Numbered from the stretch's first letter, positions 1-12,866 are shown. The stretch: DNA of 64,000 bases from Phoebastria nigripes (GCA_035582835.1 JAYKAV010003152.1:1-64000), one strand, 5' to 3'. Notes: generated by a model from the sequence alone, not told the origin. Program-made: numbers and translations.

Positions 1-140
1 TGATGTTTTGGGTGTTGCTGGGTGGTGCTTGCACTGGGCACTTTTCGGCCTCCCATGCCCTGCCAGGTGCATGGGAAGCTGGCGGGGGAGCATAGCCGGG
101 GTGGTTGACCCAGCTGGCCAATGGGGTATTCCATACCATG

Positions 141-163
141 CGACGTCATGCTCAGTATAAAAA
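141..163 (+). promoter_or_regulatory. LTR core promoter: CRE-like site plus TATA box
   Basis: CGACGTCA (141-148) lies 7 nt upstream of TATAAAAA (156-163). The same pair, with the same spacing, is present on the minus strand of the LTR at 21.7-22.2 kb, and a variant is present in the LTR at 33.3-33.9 kb. Retention in all three copies suggests this was the functional U3 promoter. Present-day activity is not shown. Confidence 0.6.
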
Positions 164-367
164 CTAAGGGTGTGGGGGGGCTCTGGGTTCTGGGACGGGC
201 TCGCGCGTTTTTTCGGGCACGTGTCGGTTTGGCAACGTGTTGGCTCGGCAACGCGTTGGTTTGGCGGGTGGTGAGCAGTTGCATTGTGCATCGCCTGCTT
301 TGTATATCCTATTGTTGTTGTTGNTACCACTGTTATTATTACTGTTCTACTTTGTTTTATTTCAATT

Positions 368-373
368 ATTAAA
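368..373 (+). promoter_or_regulatory. LTR polyadenylation signal (ATTAAA)
   Basis: ATTAAA lies about 205 nt after the TATA box, in a T-rich context and before the conserved U5 end. The same hexamer occurs at the equivalent place in the second LTR. This marks the likely 3' end of R. Confidence 0.5.
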
Positions 374-501
374 CTGTTTTTATCTCAACCCNCGAGTTTT
401 CCTCCTCATGCCCTCCCGATTCTCTCCCCCATCCCGCCGGAGTGGGGGNGTGAGCGAGCGGCTGCGTGGTGTTTAGGTGCTGCCAGGGTTAAACCACGAC
501 A

Positions 502-3500
502 AATACAAACACCAAGTTCTTCCAAATGCTTTTTATTCATAACACCAAAATTTTGAAGGTTTCAATCACAGTGTGCTTGTTAGTGAATCTCAATACACAC
601 TTCTGAGTTAGCCTCCAGCTGACCAAAAAGATGTTGCATAAAAGACGGTGTCTGCAAGTAAATGTGATACAAAATTGTACTGAATGGCCAAACCCCAGAC
701 CTATGTTGTAGCTGCCTTACATGACACTTGCAGCACAGATTGGTCTAAGCATTCCTCCTCATGTGTGGAAAGCATTCTGTGGGAAGCACCTGGGATGGCA
801 GCTGCTGTCAGAACTCACCAAAAATCACCAAACCTACCTGTTTTCTGTCAGTAAATGCCATTTTCTCTCATGCTCCAGTCCTGAGGACATTTTCATTCCA
901 ACTATCTGCACATGTGTATGCCATCCACTGAGAACTGTCTGGGGGGCATAAACACTGTCTATGTGGTTCCCGCATGCTGTTGTGGCTTGGGGCAACCTTG
1001 CACACAGCTGGTGCAGTGGCATGACAGCTGGGTGCCCAGAGATGGATGCCCTGAATATTCAGACGTATTTCCTGTACCAGATTGTAAAAGTAGGCACAAA
1101 GCACTCAAAAAATGAACAGACTGTTAAACACCCTTTTTGTCCAGTGTTTGCCCCAAACTCTCAGTATTTATCTAGAGTTTTAGAATGTGGCCTTCCCCAC
1201 AGTATCTGTGCCTGCATCTATATAACAGAAGTAATGTCTGTCTTCACAAACCTATGTGTGCATTATACTCATATACATTTCAGTGTGTTACTTTATTTTA
1301 TAGAACTGGCCTGCTACTAAAAGTAAGACATAATTAAATTCAAATACCTTTTATTACAGTGATTAAGAGCTATTGTGAAGTAAAATTTTGGACTTTACTT
1401 GAAAAAGAAGTATTCACTGTTTACTTGCAAAATAGAGACAACACCCACTGAGTCTCAGATATGCCATGCCATGCTAAGAGCGTATGAGGATCAAAATTAT
1501 TTTTCTTAAACAATTAATATCCTTATCAAGTACAGAAATACAGTTTTTAAGTGGGTTTGGGCATATTGTTGTGCACAANTCTTTTGAAAGGCTATGTTAC
1601 TCTGGGGCTAGATTATAGATGTCATTTCTGCCCAAACCTGCACCGTGAAGGGTACGACCAACTTAGGCTCTTTTGTTCCAAAGCCAAATGCTCCCCATTT
1701 AAACTAAAGTAGATGTTCCCCTGATTATAAAGACTAGTAATAACAATACTGACAAATTTCCCTACGTTTGCACCTGGACTTGCAGTGGATATAATTGAAA
1801 AGCTGGTTTAAAGTGATTAGTGCTACATATTCATTTGAAATGACTGAGCAAAAACCTGTTGTCTAAAAGCCAGAGATGGATCAGTATTACAGATTTTATG
1901 CATTGCTTGCAGAACTGCTCCAGAACACCATGCACTCCAAAAATATTAATGACATAGCCATAAACCAGACAGTAAACACTTTTGGTGCATATGGAATTAG
2001 GGGGCTTAACTGCTGTTATCTTCATAATTGCCTAAATTATTAGCAGACCAGAGCATAATGGTATTTATGTTTTGAATAAAAAACAGTCCAACATAAACAC
2101 TAACATAAAAAAATTAAAGCTGGAAAAAATCTTAGCTCTCTTTTGGAAAATAAAAATAAGAAGTAATCTAATATTGATACAGAAATTCATCAAATAATCT
2201 AATGTTGAATTGGACCAATAGATTGCATTTTCACCTTATGAAAGTTTTATGCACAATCCAGAAACGTACAGGCCTCCAACTCTTGCTGATATCAGCAAAA
2301 GTTTGATTTCTAAATACATTTTAAAGTTTTGTCTGTATAAAAGTAAGAATATAACACCTGGACTAGTACGACGTGAATCAGGAAAAGCAACATTAAATTC
2401 TGCTGTCCAAGGCATCTGTTTCATTAGTCTTGAGGGCATTATCATTTTCTTGGCTTTTGTCAATATATTAAATGTCTCCCAGAAACTTTTCTTAAAGCAG
2501 AATATTAGCACACTTAATTGTTCTTCCATAGTATCTAGACAAAATTGATGTGGCACTATAATGTCTGCTCTAAAATACATCAAATATCACAATGCTTGAG
2601 CAGCATCTCAAATTATCTAAAGAAATACATGGACCTCTGTTTTCTAGTTTTTATTTGTTTTTATTGTTGCAGTTTAAAAATACACTGAAATAAATTTAAA
2701 TATACACTGAAACGTTAAATGCATTAAATGAGTCAACAACAGAAGATACTGTCCCAGCAGGACAATGATATTAGGGTCACGTGAGGCACTTCATAGGAGA
2801 AGACAAGAGTTGCCCTCTGCTCTTGCATGTGGCAAATCCCTTAGTGGTAATGAATGAGCTTCTGAGGGGCTAGCTGAGAGGGAAGAAAGAAAGGGAAAGG
2901 CTGCTGGTAAAACATAGCCAAAGCTCACGGGGGAATGACCACCATGCAGCAGAGTGCCCACCGTTGCTGGGACAAATCCAGAAGTTGCCCCCAGAGGCTG
3001 CTGAAGGGCTGCAGCGTTGGGGTTGTGGTGGGAATCTGTTCCTGGGATGGTGACCGCCTGGAGACACACAGCTGCCCCCTTGCAAGGCCCAAAATAGCTG
3101 CCAAAGCTGATGAATGGACTGCAGACATGCTAAGTACACGTGCTTGCCAGGTATCCTTAGAGGCCGATGCATCTAACAGATTTTTGCAGAAAAGGACTCC
3201 ATTGTTGTCCTCTGCATCACGTAACTTCTGCTATGAATGGCATCTTTTTAATTTAGCTTATTGATGTCTTTAACGGAAAAAGATTTAGCTTTTATTTTAC
3301 TATCTGGTGCCTTTTAAGCTTTGTTNTTCTGGGAAATACTGTTCTCCAAATGGGTAAACTTCTCAATGCCCTCATATACTTCCAATACTTTGTTTTGTGG
3401 GCACAAAATAATAAAAATAGACAAATGTGTAGTTATAGTAGGAATTCTTTAAATTAGACCCTGTTCAAATTATCCTTGATTGTTCAGAGGATTTTTGCTG

Positions 3501-3647
3501 ATGAGGTGTTATCAGATCTCTTCGGCTGGGCAAGAAAGGAGAAAGACAAATGCCAATAGTTTTAGATCCATGCTCTTCCTCTTGCTTATGTCTGCACTGC
3601 AGCAGTGAGCAGAGACTCTAGCAAAGATGGGGTCCCTATTTGTTAGA
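502..3647. other. Single-copy-looking noncoding DNA
   Basis: I see no gene or recognisable repeat here. Open frames reach about 119 codons (961-1320, plus) but show no domain, no convincing splice context and no support on either strand. Base composition is AT-rich and uniform. One isolated N is present near 1580. Confidence 0.6.
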
Positions 3648-3729
3648 GCTGGTCTACACTGCAAGTCTTGCCAGGAAGAGGATGCTTTTTCTGGCTTGGG
3701 CTTTTTCTGGCTTAGGCTTGTAGACCAGC
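3648..3729. repeat. Short segment bounded by perfect 11-bp inverted repeats
   Basis: GCTGGTCTACA (3648-3658) and its exact reverse complement TGTAGACCAGC (3719-3729) bracket 60 bp. The interior carries a near-perfect 16-bp tandem duplication (two copies of a unit starting TTTTTCTGGCTT). The layout resembles a tiny MITE remnant or a cruciform-forming hairpin. No convincing target-site duplication was found outside the arms, so the transposon reading is an inference. Confidence 0.4.
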
Positions 3730-6700
3730 AAACATTTGGATGGTAAAATTTCCTGAGGGAGACAAGGCACACAAGGAGACTTGGCATTGGCCAAGTGAAG
3801 GCCCATTTTCAGCCTTCAGAACTTAGATCAAACATGAAATAACCTAAAAGTTAGGGCTGAAAAGGGCACAAGGGCCTGTCCAAGGGCTGTCTATGGGAAA
3901 CCCACAGAGACATTCAGGCTGTTCTCACCCAACTCCAGCCCAGGTGCCTGGATCCCACATGTCTTCTAACATTAGTAGTAAATCCCATAACTTCAACAAG
4001 GGTTGTATTGAGTTTGTAGATAAAGTATGCAGGTTCTTTACCAAAGGGTTAGTTAATCTGCAAAAATGACAATTTTCCCAAGGGAAACTGGAGCTCTGAA
4101 ATTTTAAGAAGAGCAAATCTTCCCAGAACAAACCCTTTGCACTTTGAAGAATGTTTCTTTCACCAGTGCTTCTGTGGGAAAAGGTTTTGAAAAAAAAATT
4201 TCTCTTTTTGACTTCATTCCAAACAGCAAAGAATTTTTCACCCTTAATTTCTGTGAGGGCTTGGCTAACCGGCTAACAAGTGACTCGTTGCACCGCCACA
4301 GTAATGAAAGGTCTGATGGATTTCAAACAGTTGTAGTGGAAGCAATGAGAATTCTTGTTTCTCTTGTTCCTATGCAACTTGCAGCATTTCCAAAGGAACT
4401 ATGAAAGCCTGAATTTGTAAAAACTACTAAGCTTTTTCAAACATCTGGAAGAAAAGGAAAAGAAGGAACAGGTTTCCTGCCTTGTTTCTCAGAAAGAACA
4501 AGAAAAGAAGTTAAATAGAGAAACAATTCAATTTCTGAAAAGAAATGGCAGGAAAAAATGGATTTCTGTATCAAGGGGAACTTCTACACAGAGGGTGTGT
4601 CCACTGCTACAGAAAACAGCCCAGACTGTCTCTTTAAGCTCAGAGCCTGATGCCAGCAGGGCAAAAAGTTAGAGGCCAAACCTAACTTTCCTAAGTAAAA
4701 TATGAATTACTTATGGCAAATAAAAGAGGGCATTAGTTTAATATGGATTATTTTTATTTCCTTGGATTGAGTGCAGTTCATGGCAGACATAAAATGATTT
4801 ACTTCAGCCCAATTTTTCTACTGCACTAGGAAGCTGCAAATGTGCCGAGTATCTTCCTCCAGCTTGACCAGCCAATACCAGAGTTTTAACTGTTGGGTAT
4901 ATATTCCACTTCTCTGGTCTCCCAGCATTTCCTGCACACAGTGGGCTAACTCTGATTTAATCAACACCTTTTTTGGCTGGTGTGCTCCTGTCGACTTCTG
5001 TACAGTTGGTCTGGTAGCAACCATACAATTAAGGGCTCTGCTACCTACAGTAGTGTAGCTGCAGCAGGATGTGTCTTAGGCAAGCACAGATCTGCCAGAA
5101 ATCCTATTTAAGGACTAAGCTGCTGAAGCCTGAGGTCTTACACTAATATTTTCTCTCTGGTTAGTTTAAAGCTAGTTTAATGTTAGCTAGGGAATGGATA
5201 GACTGCAGCCATAAGGAGAGCTGACAATTATGGAGGCAGATGCAGTGCAATGAGACAAAAAAAAGAGCCAGGGCTATTCAAGTGCTGCCTCAAATGTTGT
5301 GGCACAGGCGAACATATCAGCAGGGCCTGATCCAACACTGTCTGGACTCAGTGATGGTCATTTCATGGCTTTACTGCAACAGATCCTTAGACACAAGTAA
5401 TAGATGGAAAGTGTTTGAGAAACNTTACTTTGACAAATAATAGTAATAATAATCCTTTCCTTTTCATAGCAGGCTTCCCCTTATACAGTTGTGATTTCGG
5501 TGCTGAGCAAAGATGCCTGTGATTTTGCGTCTCCTGTGCACATAAATTCATGGGACCTTATTGGAAATATGTGCATGAGCTTTAGACATGCTCATACAAA
5601 GACTAAGCCTGAGCAAAAGCTAGGATTTGCAAAGCAATTTGAAATGAAAGGTGTTTGCAAATGCGAATGTATATTGTTATGGTAATTTCTTTCCTGATTT
5701 TGCATATTACTTTTTCTCATTAGAAAATTTAACTTTCTTCTTCACAAAGTCTGTAGATATCCCATTTCTTAGAATAAGAGAAGACAACATAAAAATAAAT
5801 TAAGTTTTCCTTCAGATACCTGGACCTAAATGCAAAGCAACATACTGTTCTGTCCTGTTCTTAATGGAAAGACACTTTAAAATGAATCTGAAAATACTTG
5901 CCAATTAATTTGCAATTGCTAAGAGTATAACTGCATTGGGACTTTAGTTCTGTGACATTTCTGAGGGCTGAATGTTGAGATCTCTTTAGAAAGGCGTTTT
6001 CATGGTATACCTTTGAAGTGATACACAGCCAAGCCTACAGTGCTACGGACACAATCATCTCACCTGTTACAGCTGCCTGTGCAGCTCCAGGCTGTGGTGA
6101 AATGTCTCTTTGATAATGAAGGGTGACCAACTTAGGACTTAAAAAAGAAGATGTACAGGTTGTGTTTCCCATATACCTTTAATACCCTTTCCAGTGTAAA
6201 TACTGGGAAATTACTGTCCACTGGGTAAAAAGGTCACAGAGGTAGAAAGAAGTTATCAGTTCTGAAATTTCATGGTAGTAAAGCTGTAAATGCTTGCTGC
6301 CTGTTGGCTGTGCCCAGAGGTTTCAGCTGTGTGGCCTGGCAGCGCACAGCTGACCTCTGAGAGCTCCACGGATGGCCCCCGTGAGAGCAAGTTGGTAGGT
6401 ACTGCCCTGCAGTCTAGCCTGTACATGTTCTGAAGAGCCTTACAGCTCCATAAAGATCATTTCAGGGGCCTACCCAGGGTGGCTACATAATTACATGCAA
6501 AACCATGAAGATGTGCCACAGGAGAAAATCTTGAGCATGTATTTAGTATTTAGTTTTAAGTACGTGTTTTCCTACGTTTCCACCCAGAAAAGGACTTTTT
6601 CTAAAACAGCGTAGAAGTTGCTGAGTATGGCTTGCACCACATTGGAAGGCTGATGATCTTATCTGGCAAAAAAAAAAAAGCAATTTAGGAGACTCACAGG

Positions 6701-6924
6701 AAGGGTCTTGCAGGAACCTGTACACCACAGATCTGTTGACTTTGACAGTAAATTACGTGTTGAATGTGCTAAAACAGACCGGCCAGGCAGAGCCAGCACG
6801 GGGTGAATGTGTGTGTTCAAATATGTATTACACATTCTGTCAATGTCAGTTCCTTTTTCATGGGGAGCCAGTTTTGTATTGATTTTTTCCAGCATCTGTT
6901 ATTTATGTGGCATTACTATCATTA
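3730..6924. other. Noncoding DNA without recognised features
   Basis: No host exon, RNA gene or clear repeat was recognised. Open frames are under 90 codons. An imperfect TTATTA/GGTATT-rich stretch begins at the right end and leads into the microsatellite at 6968. Confidence 0.55.
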
Positions 6925-6967
6925 TGTGGTGGTATTATTATTAATGCGGTATCATTATTATTAATGC

Positions 6968-6968
6968 G

Positions 6969-7000
<32 letters not shown>

Positions 7001-7018
7001 ATTATTATTATTATTATT
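6968..7018 (+). repeat. Compound (GTT)11(ATT)6 microsatellite
   Basis: Eleven GTT units (6968-7000) are followed directly by six ATT units (7001-7018). Imperfect ATT/GGT repeats extend upstream to about 6925. A junction between two trinucleotide arrays suggests a point mutation spread by slippage. It is likely to be length-polymorphic. Confidence 0.95.
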
Positions 7019-10000
7019 ACAGGGTATTATTCCAACATCGGATATTTAGTAAACCATAGACACATTTATGGTTTAAGATGGGCACACATGCAGCTAATCC
7101 TTCCCAGAAATAGGCTCCAGAGTAAGCTGGACTGCTGGTATGCTCCCTGCAGACCTNCTACTCTAAGTTTCCGACTCCGAAGCCAAAACAGGGATCACCA
7201 TTCGATCCAAATGAAGATGCTCTTAACCTGATTCCTGATTTTGTTTACATCACATATGCATTCCTTATTCAGACATAAAAAAGGCAGGACAGAAGAAAGT
7301 CCTGTGCCTATGAAGGGGGAAAATGAAGTACCATTAGGCTACGAAGCTCAGCTTTGCAGAAAATGAGCTTCGCACAAGTACAAACACATGTTTATCAGAT
7401 AGAATGTGCATTGACAAGCACCATTGCCCAATTTACCTTGCTTTGATCATATCACATCGTTTGCCAAGCTTATCTAGTGAGTGAAGCAAGCAGTTGACAT
7501 AAAGTGTTGCCCGAGCAGAAAATGAACTTTGGTCAAGTATCAGGGAACATAAGCAAGTTACTGGACTTGTTCATATCAGCTTAAAGTAAAATAAATTAGC
7601 TAGCTTTTATTTCTTCTATGGGTGCCTGACACAGGGTACATCAAACTCAAATTAAGAGGTAGGATTTTTTTTTAAACGCACAAATCATTGCAAACATAGA
7701 ATCAAGGAAAAAACTATAAACTTCAAAAACACGTACTGCAGTGACTAAGCAATCTGGATTATGCCTTTACTATATTTGAAAATTCAACAAAAGTGCTTGT
7801 TGGAAAGAGGGTAGCAGTGTGAATGAAACAGGCCTGCATGGGTTTTTTTGAGCGGTACAAAGTTACAGGTCAGTTTGACTTTGAACCAGCAATACCACTA
7901 TCTCACTACATTTGATTCCATTTGATTTAGTTGGCTATGATTTACTTTTCAGCTGTTCTCCCTTGGAAATGCATCCGTTCGTAGAAGTCAATATATGACT
8001 TGGGTGACCCATTACAACATGTAAATTTTTTTAGTTTAGCTTGAATGTGAGTGTTTGCTTGCTTTATTTTATCCTGAGGGATTTAAAAGTCATCAGAAGA
8101 GGGGCTGAAAACCACCTGGACTTCTCCAGGGTTGGGGTGATGGCTAGACAGACCCCTACAGAAGTTAGACAGGAACCCCAGCTCCTTACATGCCATGGCA
8201 GTCAGGACTTAGACAGTCACTGTCCTGACTTTCCCAAGGTTATGAGGCTCCTGGGTTTTCTGTGCTCTCCCAAGAAAGCCTGAAGGTTTGATGTCCAGGA
8301 TACATGCTGCAAAACTCAGGGATCAAAATTATGCTGGGCCAGTTTTGCTTTCTGCTCGCTATGGGGTAAGTCTCACCCCACCAAAATGTAGATCAGACTT
8401 AGGGTCTCTGTGCATTATGGCTGGTAGCAGGGCCACCCTGGGACAATTTCAGTAGCTTGAAGATTTCTGGGGCAAAAGGGTGCCTCAGTTCTGGCCCCTC
8501 TCTGTGGAATGGTCTCTGCGGGGAGCAAGAACGGCGAGGCAAAGGTGATGCTGGGGCTCTCTCCACATGAGATGCCACGCTGCTGCTGAGAGCTGGGTGA
8601 CACTGCTGAACCAGGGTGGAGCAGCTGGCTTACAGCTGAAAGCGGTGCCCTACATGTATTTACATTTTTCATGCCAGATTTCTTATCGTACATGAATCAT
8701 TTTTCAATGATTTGGCCACGTACTGTTGAAAAAACAGAGGTCCTCATTTTCCCCAAGGCAGCATGCCTATTAACATTAGTGCTGCTATCATAGACTCCTG
8801 TTTGGTTTATATGACAAGCTGTTCTCTTAAATGTTCAGAGGATGGCAAGTTTAGTAGATTCAAGAAGACCCCAGCAAAAAAACCTCCTTCCTTGTTCCTC
8901 AGTGTATACTCAAGAAGTACATGGGACACAGATTTGGTAAGAGAACTAATGTTACANCCACCTGGCTTGTTTGCCGAGTCCACCTCCATTCTGAGCAGTC
9001 CAGGTTACTGCAGTTTGCCCCCCTGTAGACCCCTTCTGAAGCATTGCATTTCACTCTAGCATCAGTCCTGTGAACATAAACAGATTATCTGCCTCTCTCA
9101 TTTCATTTAACACCAGGTTTGTGCAAATGGAAACTGATGACTCACAAGGATTGTTCTGAGTGCTGGCTCATTAGACTCTGGAGAAAATATCACAATGGCT
9201 TTTCCAGAGAGGGCAAATGTGGTTCCTTGAATTAACACACTGTACTAACTGGTAAGCCCCCTTGGCGTGGCTGGGCTTTAGTGCTCTGTGTGTGTATGTA
9301 TATTTCTGCCTGCCTCTGAACCAAGCTTATTTATGCAAAGGCTACTTGTGCAAATGAAAATGCTGTTGTTCCAAAGGACACATGCAAAGCAGTCAAAAAG
9401 TGTATTGAGTTTCTAGCTGGNGTAAAACCAAGGCCTCAGTGCATTGCACAAAGAGTCCCTGACTCATAAGTAGCATGCACAATATGATGGAAAGTAGTGG
9501 CAGAGTCTGGCATCAAAAAGCTTTTGCCTAGTTTGGAGTCTCAGTTACAAGAAACCCCCAAAATGGTGCATACACAGGTGTATCTATCTTTGTATTATGA
9601 ATTTCTAGTATCAATACTGTAAATAATTAACATTTGAAAACAAAGGTAAAAAGGACTAGTGCAGCAATGATAAACAGAGCAAAGAGGTGCCCTAAGTGTC
9701 GCGAGGTAACAGAGTGGGAAACATATGCAATGAAACATCTACAATGCTTGAAAACACCATATGTTGCTTTGCCAAGAACTCTAGCTATGCCACTTAACTG
9801 TGCCGAGCATTAGTCATGAAGCAAGCCACTCTCCTGGGAGGGAATTGGAGTTAATGATCCTGCCTTTAAACAGGCTTCCCAATGCAGGAACCCTCTCCAA
9901 CCACAAGCCTGCATTCTTCTAATGCGGCAGGGGCCATAATCCTTGTTAGTTCGTCTTCTGCGGTATAACCGATAAAAATAAAGTTTGCAAGCCTAGTTAC

Positions 10001-10969
10001 GAAGTGATTTCTAATGCATTTTCTAGGATATTACTAGCCCACGAGACATTCCAAGGCTTGATGCCTTTTGGAAACAANAGACCTGCCCTAGTGGGTGGTA
10101 GGTCCCTCCCAGCCCACCTTCATACATCATGGGCAAGAACACATCTGGGAATCCAGCTAGGAAGCTTTCTAGGGCCTTTTGCTACGATGGCTTGATTCAT
10201 GCTGGCCTTTGCCCCCATTAGGCAGATGTTGCCATTGCAAAGTGGCTCCAATATTCCCCCAGTGTCAGTGAAAATCTTCACATGCCTTAAGGGACATGCA
10301 GTTGTCAGTGGTGGACTCTCGGTGAAAACGTTGACACCAAACATCAACCATCACTGGTGTGAAAAAGGAGGTAAGGTATGCCTCAGCACTGTAGTGAAAT
10401 CCTATGTCACCTGTAATGGCATTTTCCTTTCCCCATTCAGTGACCAATGCAGAGCCTTGGCACCCCCCAGCTCACACACATTCCCCTCCCTCTGTAGGAA
10501 GGTGGAAATGCAAAGAGGTGGAGAGAAAGCTTTGTGCATCTGAACTAGCAGTTGGAAGAGAAAACAGAAGTGTTCAGAGAACAGCACAAAATATTCAGTG
10601 CCTTGCCAGGATTTGAAAGTAAATAATGACATTCTGCTATATTCTGCCTAAAATTCTCTTTACAGTTTCTCTCAGACAAGGTTTAAATACCTAATTCTCA
10701 CATTAATTTAGAGATTGAAGTGAGGCAGTTAAATTAGGAACTGTGTCTCCTCTTTTTTTGGCAACAGGAAAAGGAAAGGGCTTGTAGAAGGTGAGGTGCA
10801 TCCAGCAAAAACATCAACTCGGTTCTCAGCAATGGTCAGCAAAGTGAAGGAAGATCTGAGTTGTTCAGAAAATGGTGAAGGACTAAATAGGGAATGCCAT
10901 TATGCCACTGTATGTATATCTATGAAATATGTGCATCTTGGACACTGCATTTGGTTTGAAACAGCTGAG
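7019..10969. other. Noncoding DNA without recognised features
   Basis: No gene, RNA or assignable repeat is visible. Frames at 10004-10632 overlap one another on both strands without domain content, which fits chance. Isolated single N bases occur near 7157, 8957, 9421 and 10079. Confidence 0.55.
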
Positions 10970-10974
10970 AAAAA

Positions 10975-11365
10975 GTAAAAGAATTGAGAAGTTACAGAGA
11001 AGAATGGCAAGATTTGTGAAGCTAGAGAACAGCTTTCCTATGATAAAAATTCGAACAATTTAAGACACTTCAATCTGGAAAGGAGCAGACCTCAAAGGTG
11101 TGTAAAATCTTGAGTGACTTGAAGTAGTTGACCATTTTTCATGGGCTCTTCCAACACAAAACCTCAGGGACATTGACTGAAATAAACATAGGTAGGTTCC
11201 AGATGAGCACAAGGAGGTGGCTTTTCACAAAACACACAATTAACTTGTATCACTCCTTGCTGCAAGACATTGTAAATGATAGAAGTTGTCTGGGTTTTCA
11301 AAATAACTCAACAAATTCATGGGAAAAGTCCATCTAGGTTTACTAAACACAAAGAAACCACCACC
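10975..11365 (+). mobile_element. Old CR1-clade LINE 3' fragment (degenerate)
   Basis: The stretch follows the layout of the last part of a CR1-clade ORF2 and its 3' end as known from amniote repeats. It reads in order: a basic helix-like segment (AGAAGAATGGCAAG), 'TTTCCTATGA', a run corresponding to 'lead-in to short peptide repeats', 'CTTTTCACAAAACACACAATTAA', 'CTCCTTGCTGCAAGACATTGT', then 'AACAAATTCATGGGAAAAGTCCAT'. Multiple stops and indels break every frame, so it is a relic with no coding capacity. Edges are approximate. Recognition rests on family memory rather than alignment; an L3-type assignment is also possible. Confidence 0.5.
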
Positions 11366-12835
11366 TAAAGACGGAAACTTTGGAACTTTGGAAAGTACTT
11401 ACCAGGTTTTTCTAGGTCTTCCCTGCCCTTTCATCCAGACTAAACAAGTCTCATTAAAGGTTATCTGGTGAAATTTTGTAAGACTGTTTAAACCAGCTTT
11501 GTTGTTATTATCAACTAACTTGGAATTAGTCAGTAATCTGTCCATTTTTGGGAAAATATTCATGACTTGCAAAAGACTTAGAAAATGCTGGGCAAATATT
11601 CAGAGATTGATAATCGCACGACTGAACAGAAAGAGTTAATTTGTCTGTAAAGTGGTTTGTGAGATTATTAAATCATTCTGCACACCTAAGTGTAGCTTTG
11701 AGGATGGAGCTTCTGGTTTTTATCACACAATTATGATTGTGCAAGGGCTTCTGAAAACTGGTTTGAAAATGCACTGGACTGGCCTTTAGTCCAAACTATG
11801 CATGTGGTCTTATTCATTATATTTTGAGCTGTCAGTCAGGTGGATGCCAAAAGCAAAAACAACTGCAGCTTCAGAATGGTGAAGGAAAGAGAATATTCCC
11901 ATGCAAGTCTTACCTGCTTAGAAAAGCAAGGGAGAGCACCGCTGAGAAGCCTATGCAGATGATGAACTTTCTGCTTTCCCTGTCCACTTCTGTCTGACCC
12001 TGTCTAGGAGGTTCCTGCTTGAGGTTACACCTGCAGTCTTGTTCATGTCTTAACAAGGATTTTTCATTCATGTTCCAGCTGCTGTAACGGAATAGAAAAT
12101 GTATGTGTGGCTGAACTGTGGCATGAAATCTGTGGTATCCAAGGAAACAGAGAACACACATGGGCAACTNATCTTGTAAAAAGCTAAACCAAATTATCCG
12201 TATCATTTTACTTGTCCAAGAAACTTATTTTCTCACTCGGATAAGCCAGTGTAAGAATATTTAGAATGTCAAAATGGAACCCACACTGCAAAATATAGAT
12301 CCTCGTCTCAAGCACCCTAGTTCTTAACAGGGTTTTCATCTGCAGGTGTAATTTTGGCCTATTAAAATCACAGGGATGAATCACAGACCCATTATTTGTC
12401 TCCAAAAACCTGGATCATCTTTCAAGATCAGATATTGATTGCAAACAGCTTGAGACTGGACATATTTTCTTGCAGGTTGCTAGTTCATGCCTGCCAGTAA
12501 TAAGAAGGAAATCGTAATTAGGTGGTTAGGCAAAAAATGGGTTGTACTGGAGTGAAAATACTGAAATACTATCCAGTAATCTCAAAAGAACCACAAAAGG
12601 AAAATATCCCCTTGTGTTTTCACTACAGTTCTCCTGCTGCCACCCAGAAATGCGAACCGCTGAAGTGCTAGGAAAAATGTTTCTGTCTGGAGCTTTCCAT
12701 TGCAGCAGGGCGCTCATGTTATGAGTAAAAATAGGAAGAAGCTTTTAGGCAAATGGTATGGATAACTGGCTCATTTTGATCTGTTTTGTGTAGCCAAGCA
12801 AAGCCTGTGTAATACTTTTTTTTCTGTTGCTTGCT
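11366..12835. other. Noncoding DNA without recognised features
   Basis: Nothing assignable is present. A near-palindrome, CACAATTATGATTGTG, occurs around 11725-11741. The two opposed frames at 12526-12724 are mirror shadows with no domain. Confidence 0.5.
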
Positions 12836-12866
12836 TTATATATATATTTTNTATATATATATATAT
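12836..12866. repeat. TA dinucleotide repeat with an unresolved base
   Basis: TATATA runs flank TTTTN at 12847-12851. It is a simple AT repeat in which one base was not called, typical of slippage or low-quality consensus. Confidence 0.9.

Larger units (their letters stand above)
1..501 (+). mobile_element. ERVL-like LTR, 5' end cut by window edge
   Basis: This is a long terminal repeat in sense orientation. It is clearly homologous, with only a few per cent mismatches by eye, to the reverse complement of 21670-22236. Alignment to that complete copy shows that about 98 bp of its 5' end lie outside the window. It ends in AAACCACGACA, the inverted counterpart of the TGTCCTGGTT start seen in the complete copy. 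A TATA box (156-163), a CRE-like site (141-148) and an ATTAAA polyadenylation signal (368-373) occur in the right order. The DNA after 501 shows no primer-binding-site-like start, so this is a solo LTR or the 3' LTR of a provirus lying upstream. No viral coding sequence is present. It differs from the 21.7-kb copy by an approximately 36-bp insertion that includes a 16-bp tandem duplication (231-262). Short open frames through it are not genes. The exact family name could not be assigned from sequence alone. Confidence 0.88.

Noticed and set aside
121..556. Open frames across the first LTR, echoed in the LTR at 21.7-22.0 kb
   Set aside because: They are noncoding LTR sequence. The resemblance between the two loci reflects repeat homology, not a gene family.
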